DNA of 29,723 bases from Bacteroides sp. CAG:530 (GCA_000434735.1 FR881224.1:1-29723), one strand, 5' to 3'; positions 1 to 8,745 are shown, counted from the stretch's first letter. Numbers and translations are program-made. Notes: generated by a model from the letters alone, not told the origin.

Positions 1-314
1 CCAAGCGAGATATGCTCGGTAATGGCTTTAGCCACGCCGTAGAGTATGCGTTCCAGGTAGTGAATCTCACGCGTGTTCTGAACCTCGATGATGATTATCT
101 CGCCCTTGCTGTTGCGGGCTTTGATATCAACACGGTTGAACTTGTCGTTTACAGCTTCCTGGTTAGATTCGCTCTCCAGTATCTCATCTATGGTCACTTT
201 CTCGCCGAGGAATACGGTGAGGAAGCCTTCCAACACGCCGAAGTTGGCTTTCTGACGGAGCAGTCGCTTGATCGCCCAGTCAAAACGGATGTATTTATCT
301 TTCAGTTCGCACAT
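1..314 (-). CDS. Rpn family PD-(D/E)XK nuclease / putative transposase, 5' part only
   Basis: Minus-strand reading from an ATG at 314-312 runs open off the left edge, giving the first 104 residues. The start MCELKDKYIRFDWAIKRLLR is the typical opening of Bacteroidales Rpn (recombination-promoting nuclease, formerly transposase_31) proteins. Around residues 61-78 the segment FNRVDIKARNSKGEIIIIEV fits the PD-(D/E)XK nuclease core (Asp of VDI, then EVQ). Family members are DNA endonucleases thought to promote recombination independently of RecA; many are found near mobile DNA. The C-terminal part lies outside the window, so it cannot be said whether the gene is intact. It has the same strand as the toxin-antitoxin pair and lies 21 bp downstream of it, so it may share their transcript. 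Confidence 0.85.
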   Translation of the reverse strand, partial: MCELKDKYIRFDWAIKRLLRQKANFGVLEGFLTVFLGEKVTIDEILESESNQEAVNDKFNRVDIKARNSKGEIIIIEVQNTREIHYLERILYGVAKAITEHISL

Positions 315-335
315 ACGATTTACACTTATTATTAA

Positions 336-614
336 TTATTTATCGCTGTAGTGTCCTTTCAGAGAAACTACTGCTACCACAACCACATCGTCGTCTATCC
401 TATAGACCAGACGCGACTGTTTGTCTATCCTACGGCTCCAATATCCCTGCAAATCTCCTTTCAGTTGCTCCACCTGACCGGTTCCGGTACGTGGATGCTC
501 CTGTAACTCTTCAAAAAGAGACAAAATCTTTGCCAAGACTTTCTTCTGCCCGGACTTTTTCCACTCTTGCAAGTGTTGTAGCGCCTTAGGCTCCAATACT
601 ATACGGTAGATCAT
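336..614 (-). CDS. YoeB/RelE-family mRNA interferase toxin
   Basis: The 92-residue protein follows the YoeB pattern closely: VEQLKGDLQGYWSRRI followed by SRLVY and a C-terminal GHY. By comparison with E. coli YoeB the likely catalytic residues are Glu49, Arg68, His88 and Tyr89. Toxins of this family cleave mRNA at the ribosome and stall growth when the antitoxin is degraded. The start codon overlaps the antitoxin stop by 4 bp (611-614, ATGA on the minus strand), so translation is probably coupled. The size is close to the usual 84-90 residues and all key residues are present, so the toxin looks active. Whether PGAP-style naming would be YoeB/Txe or RelE/ParE is a matter of subfamily; the Txe/YoeB match is the best. 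Confidence 0.9.
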   Translation of the reverse strand: MIYRIVLEPKALQHLQEWKKSGQKKVLAKILSLFEELQEHPRTGTGQVEQLKGDLQGYWSRRIDKQSRLVYRIDDDVVVVAVVSLKGHYSDK

Positions 615-910
615 AGTCCGAGTTTGTCTTTGATTTCTTCAATCGTGTAGACCTGTCCCATGCCTGCCTTGTATTGAGCGATACCCTCGTTCACTTCCGC
701 CACGTTGCTCGGGTTGTTCCACCACGGGTCGTTACTGGGCGACGGATTTTCCGTTCCCCGCTCCGACGGAGTGTTTGCTTCTTTAATCAGAATGCCTTCT
801 ATGTAAGCCTTCAGACTCTTGCCGTGATTTTCTGCCATGACGGACAATTTTTGCAGAATGTCCACTGGCAGATCAATGTTTTTTCTTTTAATCGCTGCTT
901 TTGCTTCCAT
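611..910 (-). CDS. Antitoxin partner of the YoeB-like toxin
   Basis: The protein has 99 residues. The N-terminal part, roughly residues 5-45 (IKRKNIDLPVDILQKLSVMA and what follows), looks like a ribbon-helix-helix DNA-binding unit. It is followed by a Pro/Ser/Asn-rich, probably disordered linker and a C-terminal segment ending YTIEEIKDKLGL that would wrap the toxin. Such antitoxins neutralise the toxin and repress their own promoter. The gene precedes the toxin and overlaps it by 4 bp, the classic type II order. The perfect inverted repeat just upstream (917-960) is the obvious operator. The assignment rests mainly on position and size; the fold is inferred. Confidence 0.8.
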   Translation of the reverse strand: MEAKAAIKRKNIDLPVDILQKLSVMAENHGKSLKAYIEGILIKEANTPSERGTENPSPSNDPWWNNPSNVAEVNEGIAQYKAGMGQVYTIEEIKDKLGL

Positions 911-916
911 ATATTC

Positions 917-960
917 TGTGTATCTTTGTTAGTGTCACTACCACTGCACAAAGATACACA
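917..960 (-). promoter_or_regulatory. Toxin-antitoxin promoter/operator with 13-bp inverted repeat
   Basis: TGTGTATCTTTGT at 917-929 is repeated perfectly inverted at 948-960, with an 18-bp spacer. On the minus strand the right arm contains TATCTTTG (957-950), a full match to the Bacteroidales -7 box TAnnTTTG, about 40 bp upstream of the antitoxin start. The left arm carries the same box on the plus strand. Overlap of a promoter with a dyad is the usual design for autorepression by the antitoxin or toxin-antitoxin complex. Binding is inferred. Confidence 0.6.
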
Positions 961-1263
961 TTATATATGTGTTAAGCTACATACAACTCTAATATTTAAT
1001 GCTTTATTCCTTTCTAAAGCCTTATTTTACAATATTTCAAAGAGCGATATTTTCTTTTTTTTCCGGTTTGCAATTTAAATAGGGATATTCAGTAAATGTC
1101 CCTAAGTAACACCCAAAATGCTTGCTACAAGAAAGTTAATCATTACTCGAAGTTCTTTTTCCATAAATGCAGCAATATAAATCGTCTGTTATTGAATCTC
1201 CTTGTCAGTATAATCATCTTATAATCAAGCAATAATATTATGTATTAAATTGAGACCCATTTG
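961..1263. other. Intergenic region, no gene seen
   Basis: This AT-rich stretch separates the toxin-antitoxin operon from the 3' end of the fimbrial operon. I see no ORF with coding character. The short dyad AGGGATATT/AATGTCCCT at about 1081-1103 could form a weak 9-bp stem with one G-U pair, of unknown meaning. Confidence 0.5.
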
Positions 1264-1306
1264 TTAAGTTTCATAGGGTCGATTAAGACAACCCTATAAA
1301 ACTTAA
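1264..1306 (-). terminator. Probable terminator of the fimbrial operon
   Basis: The arms at 1264-1279 and 1291-1306 pair over 16 bp with one C-A mismatch around an 11-base loop. The hairpin lies about 37 bp beyond the stop codon of the last fimbrial gene on the minus strand. The sequence after the stem on that strand is AT-rich but lacks a long T run, so termination efficiency is uncertain. Confidence 0.55.
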
Positions 1307-1342
1307 AGAACAGTAATTAAAAAGAGTTTTATTTTTTTTGAG

Positions 1343-4249
1343 TTACCAGACTTGTTTAACGAAATAAGTGTAGTGGGTCTCCCGACCGGCAACGTCAGTT
1401 CCTACCCCCTTCATAATGAATCTAAAGTTTCTTTTACTGTCCGACCACAAAATGTGTCTTGCTTTTTGCTGTGATTTTCCCGTGCAATATATCACGTGGT
1501 TATATTGCGAGAACTGGAAGTTGCCGTTCGTCAATAGATTGACGCTCGGAAATGCTGCCGCGTTCCCGTACACGTGATTTTCGTTATCAACCACATAATT
1601 AACATAATCTACTTCTGAGTACGCATTTGTACCCATTCCGGCGTACCGGACATTCGACAAATCAGGTTCGGTAGGGGACCCCTTGAAGAGCAGGGTAGGA
1701 TACCAGTTATAGGTTTCGCCCACGTTAGTAATGCTCATGGATAGTTCGTCTACTGCGGTGTTCGCGAGCCCATTGTCCTGCGCGTAAATGGCGTACTTTA
1801 ATAAGCGAATGCTGCCGTTTGCGCTGGTCCCTACAACGAGGGTATACCCGGCTGCACCGTTATACGATACCTGCCGCGTTTTTGCATTATTCCACGCCTC
1901 TATTCGCCAGTTTACGTCTGCTGTCCACAGCGTGTGCTTAGTGTGTTGCGCTAGTTGAACGGCAAAGTTTTGCACCGGCAACGAATACCCGGCCGGAGCA
2001 GTGGTCCCATTGGCAAGGGAGCGGTCACCGCCACGAACCGCTGTCAAAGATTGCTGGGTCCCCTGGAGCACATGGTACATGTGTCCGTCATATAAGAATC
2101 CTTTAACAAATCTAATGGTTTTCTTGATGTTTGCTCCCGTCTTTGTGTCGGTGAACGTTAATTCAATCGGGGTTTCTGTTGTATCAAATTGTTGACTAAG
2201 TTTAGTCTTGATTTTTATAACAGATGTTGGACTGCTTGATCCAGCGTCCCCTGTCCCGGTTTGGTTCTGTTCAAAAGGTTCGATAAGATGACCTTCTATG
2301 GTGTTTGACTCATTCATTTTTACCGACCAGTCAAAGTTTGCGTCGACATAAATCATCTGTTCCTTGCCATCACAAACGACCACCGTTTTTGGCAGATTCA
2401 ACGTCCGTTTAATCTGCGACAGCCTTACAGACTTTGCAGTAATGTCACCGTTGTCATTCTTGGCAATCAGTCTTAGCGTTGCCGTCTTCTTACCCATCGC
2501 ATCGCCAACGATTGCTTGTGCCGTAAAATTCGCCGCCACTTGTTTACGGCCGGTTGTCCCTGATTGTACCCCCACGTTTCCATCGGTACCTCCATCTATA
2601 GATTTCGCGGTGAATGTTATCGGATTGTTTCCGTCCACCACTTCCCAGGTCAGAGTCGTATTCTCCGGCCCGAACGTTATATCAAAGCTTCGGGCGGCGT
2701 CAACGGCAGCGTCGAACTCGATCACTTCGTCCGGTATATCTATGAACACCGGATTGTTGTCATCCTGTATCACCCTTGCATCAACCTGCAGATGGCCGGC
2801 CGTGAACCTCATGATGGCCACGCGGTCTCCCTTGGCGTTTTTTCCCGTCACCTTGAACTTCAGGTCAGCAGGGGTGTCCGCTCCCGCCCCCGTACCGGTG
2901 GCTTCCGTTTGATCCGCTCCATTCACCACGAATCTTATCCAGTCCGGAGTGCCCTGGCCGTCCGCGTTCAGCAAGGCAGCCCTCCATTTCAGACCGGTGC
3001 TTGCAGCAACTTTCTGTATCAGGTTATCGCTTCCCATTTTCCCCACGCGGTATTCCATCGTGCCTATCCCGAGGAATTTCTCCCCGTCAAAGTCAATGTT
3101 TCCTATCTCCGTATCGTCCCAAGGAATGACTTCGGCTGTCATGTTGGCCGATTTCGACTCCAGGGCTCCCTGCTCGGTGTCATGCCCCTCGCCGCTGACC
3201 TTTGTCACCGTGATTTCATAACTATAGTTACGAAGGATATCCAGATAGTCCAGCTCCTTGTTGCCGGTACCGGCTTTCGGTGTTCCCAGGTCGACACGGT
3301 AATACTTGTCGGCGGTCCCGCCGTTGTATTTGCCGCCCACCACCAGGCAGGGGCGTTTTTCATATCCGTTGGGAGCAGCGTTCGCAGGCTGTGCGGTTTC
3401 AAACATGTAGATGGAGTATTCCAGTTTGTTGCCTACAACGTTATATCTCGCTTCTCCCTTTTGCAGCGCGACGCCAGCGGGGATTGTCGTCTTGGTGACT
3501 TTACCGCCCAGTTCGGCCGGAATAACCTGCGCCTTGTCGTTGAAGTTGTAAAGCCTTACCGTCGTCGGGGTAAAATTAGCCACGCCGGCGCCGTTCTTGT
3601 CACCGAAATAGAGCTGTATGCGCGCCATGATGCGGTAAAGGCTAACCTGCAGGTTGATATTACCGCCCGCTACGATTGTAGTCGGTGCCGTTTGTCCGCA
3701 CATGGTAAAGGCGCTATGGTCGTTCTCCGCCTTGGCATTGAAACCAGACGTTTTCTCGGTATCATTCAGTGTCACCGTAAGCTGCTGCTTGATGGCGGGT
3801 TTGAGCGTTCCGGGCTTCAGGCTCTGTATCACGTTAGCCAGATTCGGGTTCGCGCCAAGTGCATTGGCTATCACTATGAAGCGCTGGTTGTAATCCCTCA
3901 CCTTCAGCGCGGCTGTCCAGGTTGCATTGTCTACACCCTTCTTTGCAGGAACCCAATACTCATAGGTGTCTGTGGCTTCATCCGCCTCTGCCTTGAAGGC
4001 CAGCACATAGAGGTCGTCGATCTCCTCTTCCACGTTTTTATTAATAGCCCGCGTTCCGCCTTTCTCCCCGGGTTTCGTCGTTCCGGGGACATGCAGTTTG
4101 AGCAGTACTTCCTGCTCGCCTTTCCCGTTTCCACCACTCGGCGAAAACTTGTTGCTATCCAATTCCGCCGTACAGGAACCGAATATCACTGCGGCCGCCA
4201 GGAGCGGGGCGCCCAGAAGCCGCAATAGTTTAAAAATTCTGTGATTCAT
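1343..4249 (-). CDS. Large fimbrial lipoprotein, probable Mfa-type tip adhesin
   Basis: The 968-residue protein starts with a lipoprotein signal (lipobox ending GSC, Cys26). The N-terminal third has fimbrillin features: a three-to-four-strand start after the signal (EQEVLLKLHVPGTT), a TRAINKN segment with an Arg resembling the trypsin-like processing site of Bacteroidales fimbrillins, then EEIDDLYVLAF, which matches the second strand of Mfa1/FimA-like folds. From about residue 390 to 680 several beta-sandwich or BACON-like stretches follow (for example QVDARVIQDDNNPVFIDIPD). The last 270 residues form a separate, unrecognised domain. It is last in the operon, behind the Mfa1-like subunit and Mfa2-like anchor, where accessory and tip subunits usually lie. 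The tip role is inferred from position and size. The C-terminal part looks less GC-rich than the N-terminal part, suggesting a variable adhesive domain. Confidence 0.75.
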   Translation of the reverse strand: MNHRIFKLLRLLGAPLLAAAVIFGSCTAELDSNKFSPSGGNGKGEQEVLLKLHVPGTTKPGEKGGTRAINKNVEEEIDDLYVLAFKAEADEATDTYEYWVPAKKGVDNATWTAALKVRDYNQRFIVIANALGANPNLANVIQSLKPGTLKPAIKQQLTVTLNDTEKTSGFNAKAENDHSAFTMCGQTAPTTIVAGGNINLQVSLYRIMARIQLYFGDKNGAGVANFTPTTVRLYNFNDKAQVIPAELGGKVTKTTIPAGVALQKGEARYNVVGNKLEYSIYMFETAQPANAAPNGYEKRPCLVVGGKYNGGTADKYYRVDLGTPKAGTGNKELDYLDILRNYSYEITVTKVSGEGHDTEQGALESKSANMTAEVIPWDDTEIGNIDFDGEKFLGIGTMEYRVGKMGSDNLIQKVAASTGLKWRAALLNADGQGTPDWIRFVVNGADQTEATGTGAGADTPADLKFKVTGKNAKGDRVAIMRFTAGHLQVDARVIQDDNNPVFIDIPDEVIEFDAAVDAARSFDITFGPENTTLTWEVVDGNNPITFTAKSIDGGTDGNVGVQSGTTGRKQVAANFTAQAIVGDAMGKKTATLRLIAKNDNGDITAKSVRLSQIKRTLNLPKTVVVCDGKEQMIYVDANFDWSVKMNESNTIEGHLIEPFEQNQTGTGDAGSSSPTSVIKIKTKLSQQFDTTETPIELTFTDTKTGANIKKTIRFVKGFLYDGHMYHVLQGTQQSLTAVRGGDRSLANGTTAPAGYSLPVQNFAVQLAQHTKHTLWTADVNWRIEAWNNAKTRQVSYNGAAGYTLVVGTSANGSIRLLKYAIYAQDNGLANTAVDELSMSITNVGETYNWYPTLLFKGSPTEPDLSNVRYAGMGTNAYSEVDYVNYVVDNENHVYGNAAAFPSVNLLTNGNFQFSQYNHVIYCTGKSQQKARHILWSDSKRNFRFIMKGVGTDVAGRETHYTYFVKQVW

Positions 4250-4290
4250 AATTTAATTTATATGTTTTATTGTTAACTGTTCTCTGAAGG

Positions 4291-4330
4291 CCGTTCCCGT
4301 TTTCCCTCTTATGTGCGGTTACGGGGACGG
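4291..4330 (-). other. Intergenic hairpin between anchor and tip genes
   Basis: CCGTTCCCGT (4291-4300) pairs with ACGGGGACGG (4321-4330) over 10 bp including one G-U pair, with a 20-base loop. It sits in the 142-bp gap between the Mfa2-like gene and the 968-aa gene. It may protect or attenuate the operon mRNA; no function is shown. Confidence 0.3.
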
Positions 4331-4391
4331 TATGTTGTCTCAGGCTTCCTGCCTTTGTGGGTGTTCCGTCCAGGGTTCTCCCGTACGGAGC

Positions 4392-5348
4392 TTAAGGTCT
4401 CAGCCCGCTGTCGTCATCCACCACATTCCAGCCGTCTATCGTGACTATTGCGTTGAAACCGGCGTCGAATTTCAATTTGATGTTGAATTCGTGGCGCTTG
4501 TCGAAGTCCACCGTTTTCCCGTTGTTCCGGTAGGCGTTCTCAATCATTTTGACAAGGTTCGTCTCCTGCTCCTCCGAAGAGGGATAGAGTGTCTTTCCTG
4601 TCGTACTGTTGCGGAAGGCAAAGACAGGGGTACGTCCTGAGGCGAGTCTCAGAAGGCTCATCCCGGCGGATAGCTTGTTCTGTGTGTCCGCAAAAGTTGT
4701 CTGGGCCAGGTAGCGGAACGGTGCGCAGGCGTCAAACCCGTTCTCGAAAGTATATGCGCCGTTGTGGTCGCGCACCTCGAACTCGTAAGTGTCCGCTGTG
4801 CGGTCCAGCCCTTCCGCCGTAAATGTAATCCGGTTGGTATTCTGTATCAGGGGGATGAATATCTTCTGTCCCGAAGTTATCTGCAGCTCCTTTACGGAGC
4901 CATGCAGAAGTGTGGGCAACTCATAGTCCACAATGCTGTTGTCAGGTATGTCCAGATAGAGGACTGCCGCGTCTTTTTTCGGCTTCACCTGTGGGAACTG
5001 CTCGAATGCGGGCAGGCTAAAATAAGTCTCGTCTTTGTTTAGCCATGCCACGAAGTCGTACGTACCCGGCTCGAGCGGGACATCTATGGTGGTTTCGCCC
5101 CCAAGACCCATGACGTCGAACTCGTGCACTAACTGGCAGTAGCCCTGCTGGTCAAAGGCGTACAGTGTCACATGGTGTTTTTCCGTTTCTGCCGCACGTG
5201 TCTCCGTTTCCGCCTCGAACATGAACGATATCCGCAGGCGCATACGGCTTCCGCATCCGGAAAGGTCTTCCGCTATGCAGGAAGAGAGCATGGCGCAACA
5301 TATCAGCAACACGCCCGCAATGTGTATGTATCTCCTAATATTTTTCAT
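4392..5348 (-). CDS. FimB/Mfa2 family fimbrial anchor lipoprotein
   Basis: The 318-residue protein has a lipoprotein signal (LLICCAMLSSC, Cys24) followed by the pattern typical of FimB/Mfa2: CGSRMRLRISFMFE, then HHVTLYAFDQQGYCQ, GTYDFVAWLN and a C-terminal half ending VTIDGWNVVDD. Mfa2/FimB proteins sit at the outer-membrane end of type V fimbriae, anchor the fibre to the cell and limit its length. Length and domain layout fit the family (about 300-330 residues). It follows the Mfa1-like gene with a 119-bp gap that contains a strong hairpin, consistent with much lower output than the major subunit. Confidence 0.9.
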   Translation of the reverse strand: MKNIRRYIHIAGVLLICCAMLSSCIAEDLSGCGSRMRLRISFMFEAETETRAAETEKHHVTLYAFDQQGYCQLVHEFDVMGLGGETTIDVPLEPGTYDFVAWLNKDETYFSLPAFEQFPQVKPKKDAAVLYLDIPDNSIVDYELPTLLHGSVKELQITSGQKIFIPLIQNTNRITFTAEGLDRTADTYEFEVRDHNGAYTFENGFDACAPFRYLAQTTFADTQNKLSAGMSLLRLASGRTPVFAFRNSTTGKTLYPSSEEQETNLVKMIENAYRNNGKTVDFDKRHEFNIKLKFDAGFNAIVTIDGWNVVDDDSGLRP

Positions 5349-5421
5349 CTATGGTATATTTGTTACCGGTTCTTAATCTGATTTCCCGTTTTCCGTTTTC
5401 TGTTTTTTTATCATCGGTATA

Positions 5422-5445
5422 CGGGTGGGGAATTCTCCCCACCCG
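5422..5445 (-). other. GC-rich hairpin between mfa1-like and mfa2-like genes
   Basis: CGGGTGGGGA at 5422-5431 pairs perfectly with TCCCCACCCG at 5436-5445 around the 4-base loop ATTC. On the minus strand it lies just after the major fimbrillin stop codon (5468). The bases after the stem on that strand are not a T run, so it looks less like an ordinary terminator than like an mRNA 3' protector or partial attenuator that would favour the major subunit over the anchor. Confidence 0.55.
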
Positions 5446-5467
5446 ATAAACTTTAAAAGAATAAACC

Positions 5468-6880
5468 TTAAGGTCTGAGCTCAGCGTTGAAGTCCTTCAT
5501 GTTCCAAGGCTCAACGGTTATTTGCACAGTGATATTTGTCTTTTCATCCACTACATCACCTTTATCATCGTTTCCGAACTCACCGTTATTACGTCCCGGA
5601 GCCCAGATAGATTTAATGTCAGCGCGGTAGAAATTGTTACGTTTGATGTCACCGCGGTTGTCATCCACAGTAATCCACCAGTAGTTCATACCCTTTGGGT
5701 ACAGTACCTTGGTAGCGGCAACGGCATCCAGCTGGCCATCTGCAATACCTATGTGTTTCAGCCATGCCTTAACTTTAGCATCATCATCACCGTCGGTTTT
5801 ATTGAAGAAAGCATATCCGCCGGCTTCAGGCAGGTTGAACATGTAGTAATCAGTACCTGCTGTGATATGGCCGTCTGTATTGGCAAAGGTATAGTTAGGA
5901 GCAACACCATCTACCTTTATACCAGACTTCGGAGTGAACTGTCCTTTTACCACAATACGGGTTACACCTTCTATGACTTTGTCTGTAGTCAGGTTTTCAG
6001 CGGCATACGCAGTGTTCCAATTTGCTTTCTCAGCAGTACCCGGAGTGATGGTTTTGAATTGAGGATTGGCGTTCCAGGTAGCAAACTCAAAATTATTCTT
6101 ATCATAGTCTGCGACCAACATGTTGGCATCGGTTGCCGCAGGAGTGTTACCGTCAACACCGCCATAAGTCAGGTAGTACATCTTGTTGATGTTATCCACC
6201 AAAAAGCCAAGGCCGGTGATCTCTCCGGCAGCACCTTGTTTTACACCCGGGGCATCCATTTGGGCAGACATACCTACCGCAATCTTCGCTGCAAGGCGTT
6301 GCAGTGTAACTGTCACCTGGTTATCTGCCGGAATATTAGCAGGCTGGTCTTTCGCTGTTGCCTTGAGTGTGTTGCCGGCAGCCACCGTGCTGAACATTAC
6401 AAAGCCGTTATTGCCAGTGATTTCAGTAAGTGTGGCACCGACACCTTTCTTCGCCAGTGCTTGTGCAGAATTCGCTTTCATGATCTGTTTCATGGCGTCA
6501 GTCATGTTCGCACCCACGTAGATGGTTTTCTTACCCGTTGTTGCCTCCAATACTTTGTTAGTAGTCCACACGTTGTTCGCTCCCTCTTCGAAGTCATTCG
6601 CTAAGTTAAGTATATGTTCCTTTTCAAAAATGCCGTTTGCATCGTAGATGTACACATTCAGATTGTCTATCTTTTTTTCCACATCTAACGCATTGTCATC
6701 CTGGATTGCACGTGAATAAGCCCCTCCAGAAAGGTCAAGCACCAGCTTCATGCTTGTAGGTTCCCCATGCGGGGTGAGGTCGCCGCCCATAGGGACGTTT
6801 TCGTTCGAACAGCTTGCCAGGCCCATTACAGCCGCAGCAGTCATTGTCATGATTACTTTTGAAAAAAGTTTTCTTTCCAT
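5468..6880 (-). CDS. Mfa1-like major fimbrillin
   Basis: The 470-residue lipoprotein (signal MERKLFSKVI...GLASC, Cys24) has the layout of Bacteroidales type V major fimbriae subunits: a first beta strand (MKLVLDLSGG), the site AYSR-AIQD at Arg57 where a trypsin-like protease would remove the strand, then KIDNLNVYIYD. The C-terminus, ending TVEPWNMKDFNAELRP, is the likely donor strand that fills the groove of the next subunit. The fibre thus assembles by protease-mediated strand exchange on the outer surface, as known for P. gingivalis Mfa1/FimA. Its length is close to the usual 450-560. A 198-bp A+T-rich gap precedes it, so a second promoter is possible although I found no convincing -33/-7 pair. 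The Mfa2-like anchor follows. Confidence 0.88.
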   Translation of the reverse strand: MERKLFSKVIMTMTAAAVMGLASCSNENVPMGGDLTPHGEPTSMKLVLDLSGGAYSRAIQDDNALDVEKKIDNLNVYIYDANGIFEKEHILNLANDFEEGANNVWTTNKVLEATTGKKTIYVGANMTDAMKQIMKANSAQALAKKGVGATLTEITGNNGFVMFSTVAAGNTLKATAKDQPANIPADNQVTVTLQRLAAKIAVGMSAQMDAPGVKQGAAGEITGLGFLVDNINKMYYLTYGGVDGNTPAATDANMLVADYDKNNFEFATWNANPQFKTITPGTAEKANWNTAYAAENLTTDKVIEGVTRIVVKGQFTPKSGIKVDGVAPNYTFANTDGHITAGTDYYMFNLPEAGGYAFFNKTDGDDDAKVKAWLKHIGIADGQLDAVAATKVLYPKGMNYWWITVDDNRGDIKRNNFYRADIKSIWAPGRNNGEFGNDDKGDVVDEKTNITVQITVEPWNMKDFNAELRP

Positions 6881-7078
6881 AAAAAAAATAAAATTTTAAA
6901 AAAATAAATAAAAAAACTAATAATTTGTTGATGATAAAAAAGTTATGAACAAAAAGCCGGAATTTGAAAGCTCCGTTTTTTGATGAAAACTATATCTTGT
7001 CTGTCTGTGGAATCCGGTGCCAATAATGAATTCCGCATTGTCAAATATCCAATGGCCGGCTGACGGACAACCGCCCGG

Positions 7079-8665
7079 TTATTTCTCCTTCGGGTTCCAC
7101 AGTCCCTTGAGTATCTTCAGGTTCTTCACTGCCTCCCTGTTTCCGCTTCCCACCGCGCGGTTTAGATAGGCGTGCGCGTCCTTGTATCTACCCTGCATCA
7201 TGTACAGCACGCCCAGGTTGTTCCAGGCCAGGGGATCGTTTTCGAATCCCTGCAGCAGCGCCACGGCCTCGCCCGCCTTGCCCTCGAGCAGGCACGTCGC
7301 GCCCAGGTTGAACTGCGAGGTGCGGTCGGTGGGGAAGAGTATGCGTGCCGTATGGAACACCTTGCAGAACGTAGGGCTGCCCATGGGGTAGCTGAAAGCG
7401 ATCCGGTAAAGCTCGTACTGGCTCAGCATGCCCGGACGGTGCTCGAGGATCTCCTTTCCGTATTCGAGTCCGAACACCGGGACGGTGTATTCGATGCGGT
7501 AGTCCGAACGGCGCAGCAGCGGGAAGTAGCGCTGCATCAGGTAGCGGTAGGGACGTCCCCCCGCAAGGCCCATCAGCTGTTTCTCGCGTCCGTCGAAGAT
7601 GCCCGTCTGCGTCATGATGCGCAGCACCTCGGCCTTGCTCTCCACATGCGGGTCAGCCTGCACGAGCTCCGCCAGCTTCTCCCAGTCCTCGCCCTTGCCC
7701 TCGGAAGTGAACCTGCACCCCTCGGGAAGGCTGAATCCGTCCTCTATATAGCGTTTCAGCGCGTCGGCACGTTTCTGCGAGAGTTTCATGTTCGTGTCCC
7801 ATGCCCCCTCGGGCGATGCCCACGAGGTGATGCTCACCCCCGTTATGGCAAGGTTGCCCTGCGCGTCGCTGCCAGCCAGCGAGAGGCTTTCCGCTATCTT
7901 TTCCAGCTCGCCGTGGTTGTCCGCCAGCGAGGGCTGCAGAAGGGCCGAGCCCGGAAGGTAGGTGATATACGCGCTGCCCTCCTCCGAACGGCGCTTCACG
8001 TTCTCACGCGCGGGCTCAAAGAAAGTGACATAGGGCGTCAGGGCGCAGCCACCGGCCGTAAGGGTGCAGGAAGCAACGGCGGTGGCACCCGGAACCGGCC
8101 CGGTGGTACCGTCATCTCTCCCGTCCATGCCGGCAAGGTCCGGCGCGGTGTCACCCATACTTGCGGCGACCAGCCGCTCGGTGAACTCCTGGCCATTGCC
8201 GCCGCACCCGCAGAACTCGCTCTGCAGGTAAAGCCCGGCGTTGTCCATCCAGGGCTCGTAGGCCACCGCGGCGCGGTACCGGATTTTGTCCACACCGCCC
8301 TTGCGACCGGCTCGGACAACCTTATAGACCATCTCCGGATCGGAGGTATGGCGGCTGATCTGTTTCATGCGCCGCTCCACCCTGTTCCGCCGCCGGCCGT
8401 TGACAAAGACCGAAGGAAGCGCGAGGGAGTTCCCCTGGTGGTCGGTGATCAGAGGGTTCATTACAAGCTGCTCGTTGGCGGAGATAAGGATACCGCCGGG
8501 ATTGATATCAAATTCGATGCTCAGGCGCTTCTCACCGTCGGTGTGCAGCCTGACGTTCTCGGTAAAAATGTTCAGGGAACCCTTCGGCACATCCTGCGCC
8601 GCAAGACAATCCGGCAACAGCAGTGCCGGAAGAACATAAAGGAACAGTTTCTTTATTTTCATCAT
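7079..8665 (-). CDS. DUF3868 protein with OmpA-like and TPR segments
   Basis: The 528-residue protein has a signal peptide ending near LPDCLAAQ. Residues 25-160 match the DUF3868 type seen in Bacteroidales fimbrial loci (SLNIFTENVRLHTDGEKRLS followed by RRRNRVERRMKQI). Around residues 275-320 there is a stretch resembling a peptidoglycan-binding OmpA unit (SITSWASPEGAWDTNMKLSQ, then KRADALKRYI). The last 100 residues resemble TPR repeats (FNLGATCLLEGKAGEAVALL, then WNNLGVLYMMQGRYKDAHAY). It probably acts in the periplasm or at the outer membrane in fimbria assembly or anchoring, but no biochemical role is known to me. The gene is GC-rich, lies 80 bp after the DUF3575 gene and 198 bp before the major subunit. 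Confidence 0.8.
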   Translation of the reverse strand: MMKIKKLFLYVLPALLLPDCLAAQDVPKGSLNIFTENVRLHTDGEKRLSIEFDINPGGILISANEQLVMNPLITDHQGNSLALPSVFVNGRRRNRVERRMKQISRHTSDPEMVYKVVRAGRKGGVDKIRYRAAVAYEPWMDNAGLYLQSEFCGCGGNGQEFTERLVAASMGDTAPDLAGMDGRDDGTTGPVPGATAVASCTLTAGGCALTPYVTFFEPARENVKRRSEEGSAYITYLPGSALLQPSLADNHGELEKIAESLSLAGSDAQGNLAITGVSITSWASPEGAWDTNMKLSQKRADALKRYIEDGFSLPEGCRFTSEGKGEDWEKLAELVQADPHVESKAEVLRIMTQTGIFDGREKQLMGLAGGRPYRYLMQRYFPLLRRSDYRIEYTVPVFGLEYGKEILEHRPGMLSQYELYRIAFSYPMGSPTFCKVFHTARILFPTDRTSQFNLGATCLLEGKAGEAVALLQGFENDPLAWNNLGVLYMMQGRYKDAHAYLNRAVGSGNREAVKNLKILKGLWNPKEK

Positions 8666-8745
8666 GATATTCGGGATTTTATTGTTAATATTATAATGTA
8701 TAATGGGGAACGGTACACAAGTCGGGGCTTGCAGACGGCGGCCGG

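Noticed and set aside
12..335. 107-codon plus-strand ORF at the left edge
   Set aside because: The minus strand gives a clear Rpn nuclease start; the plus frame is its shadow.
2564..4228. 554-codon plus-strand ORF opposite the tip adhesin gene
   Set aside because: It is antisense to a gene with a clear lipoprotein signal and fimbrillin features, and its translation has no recognisable domain. GC-rich third positions in the real gene explain the open frame.
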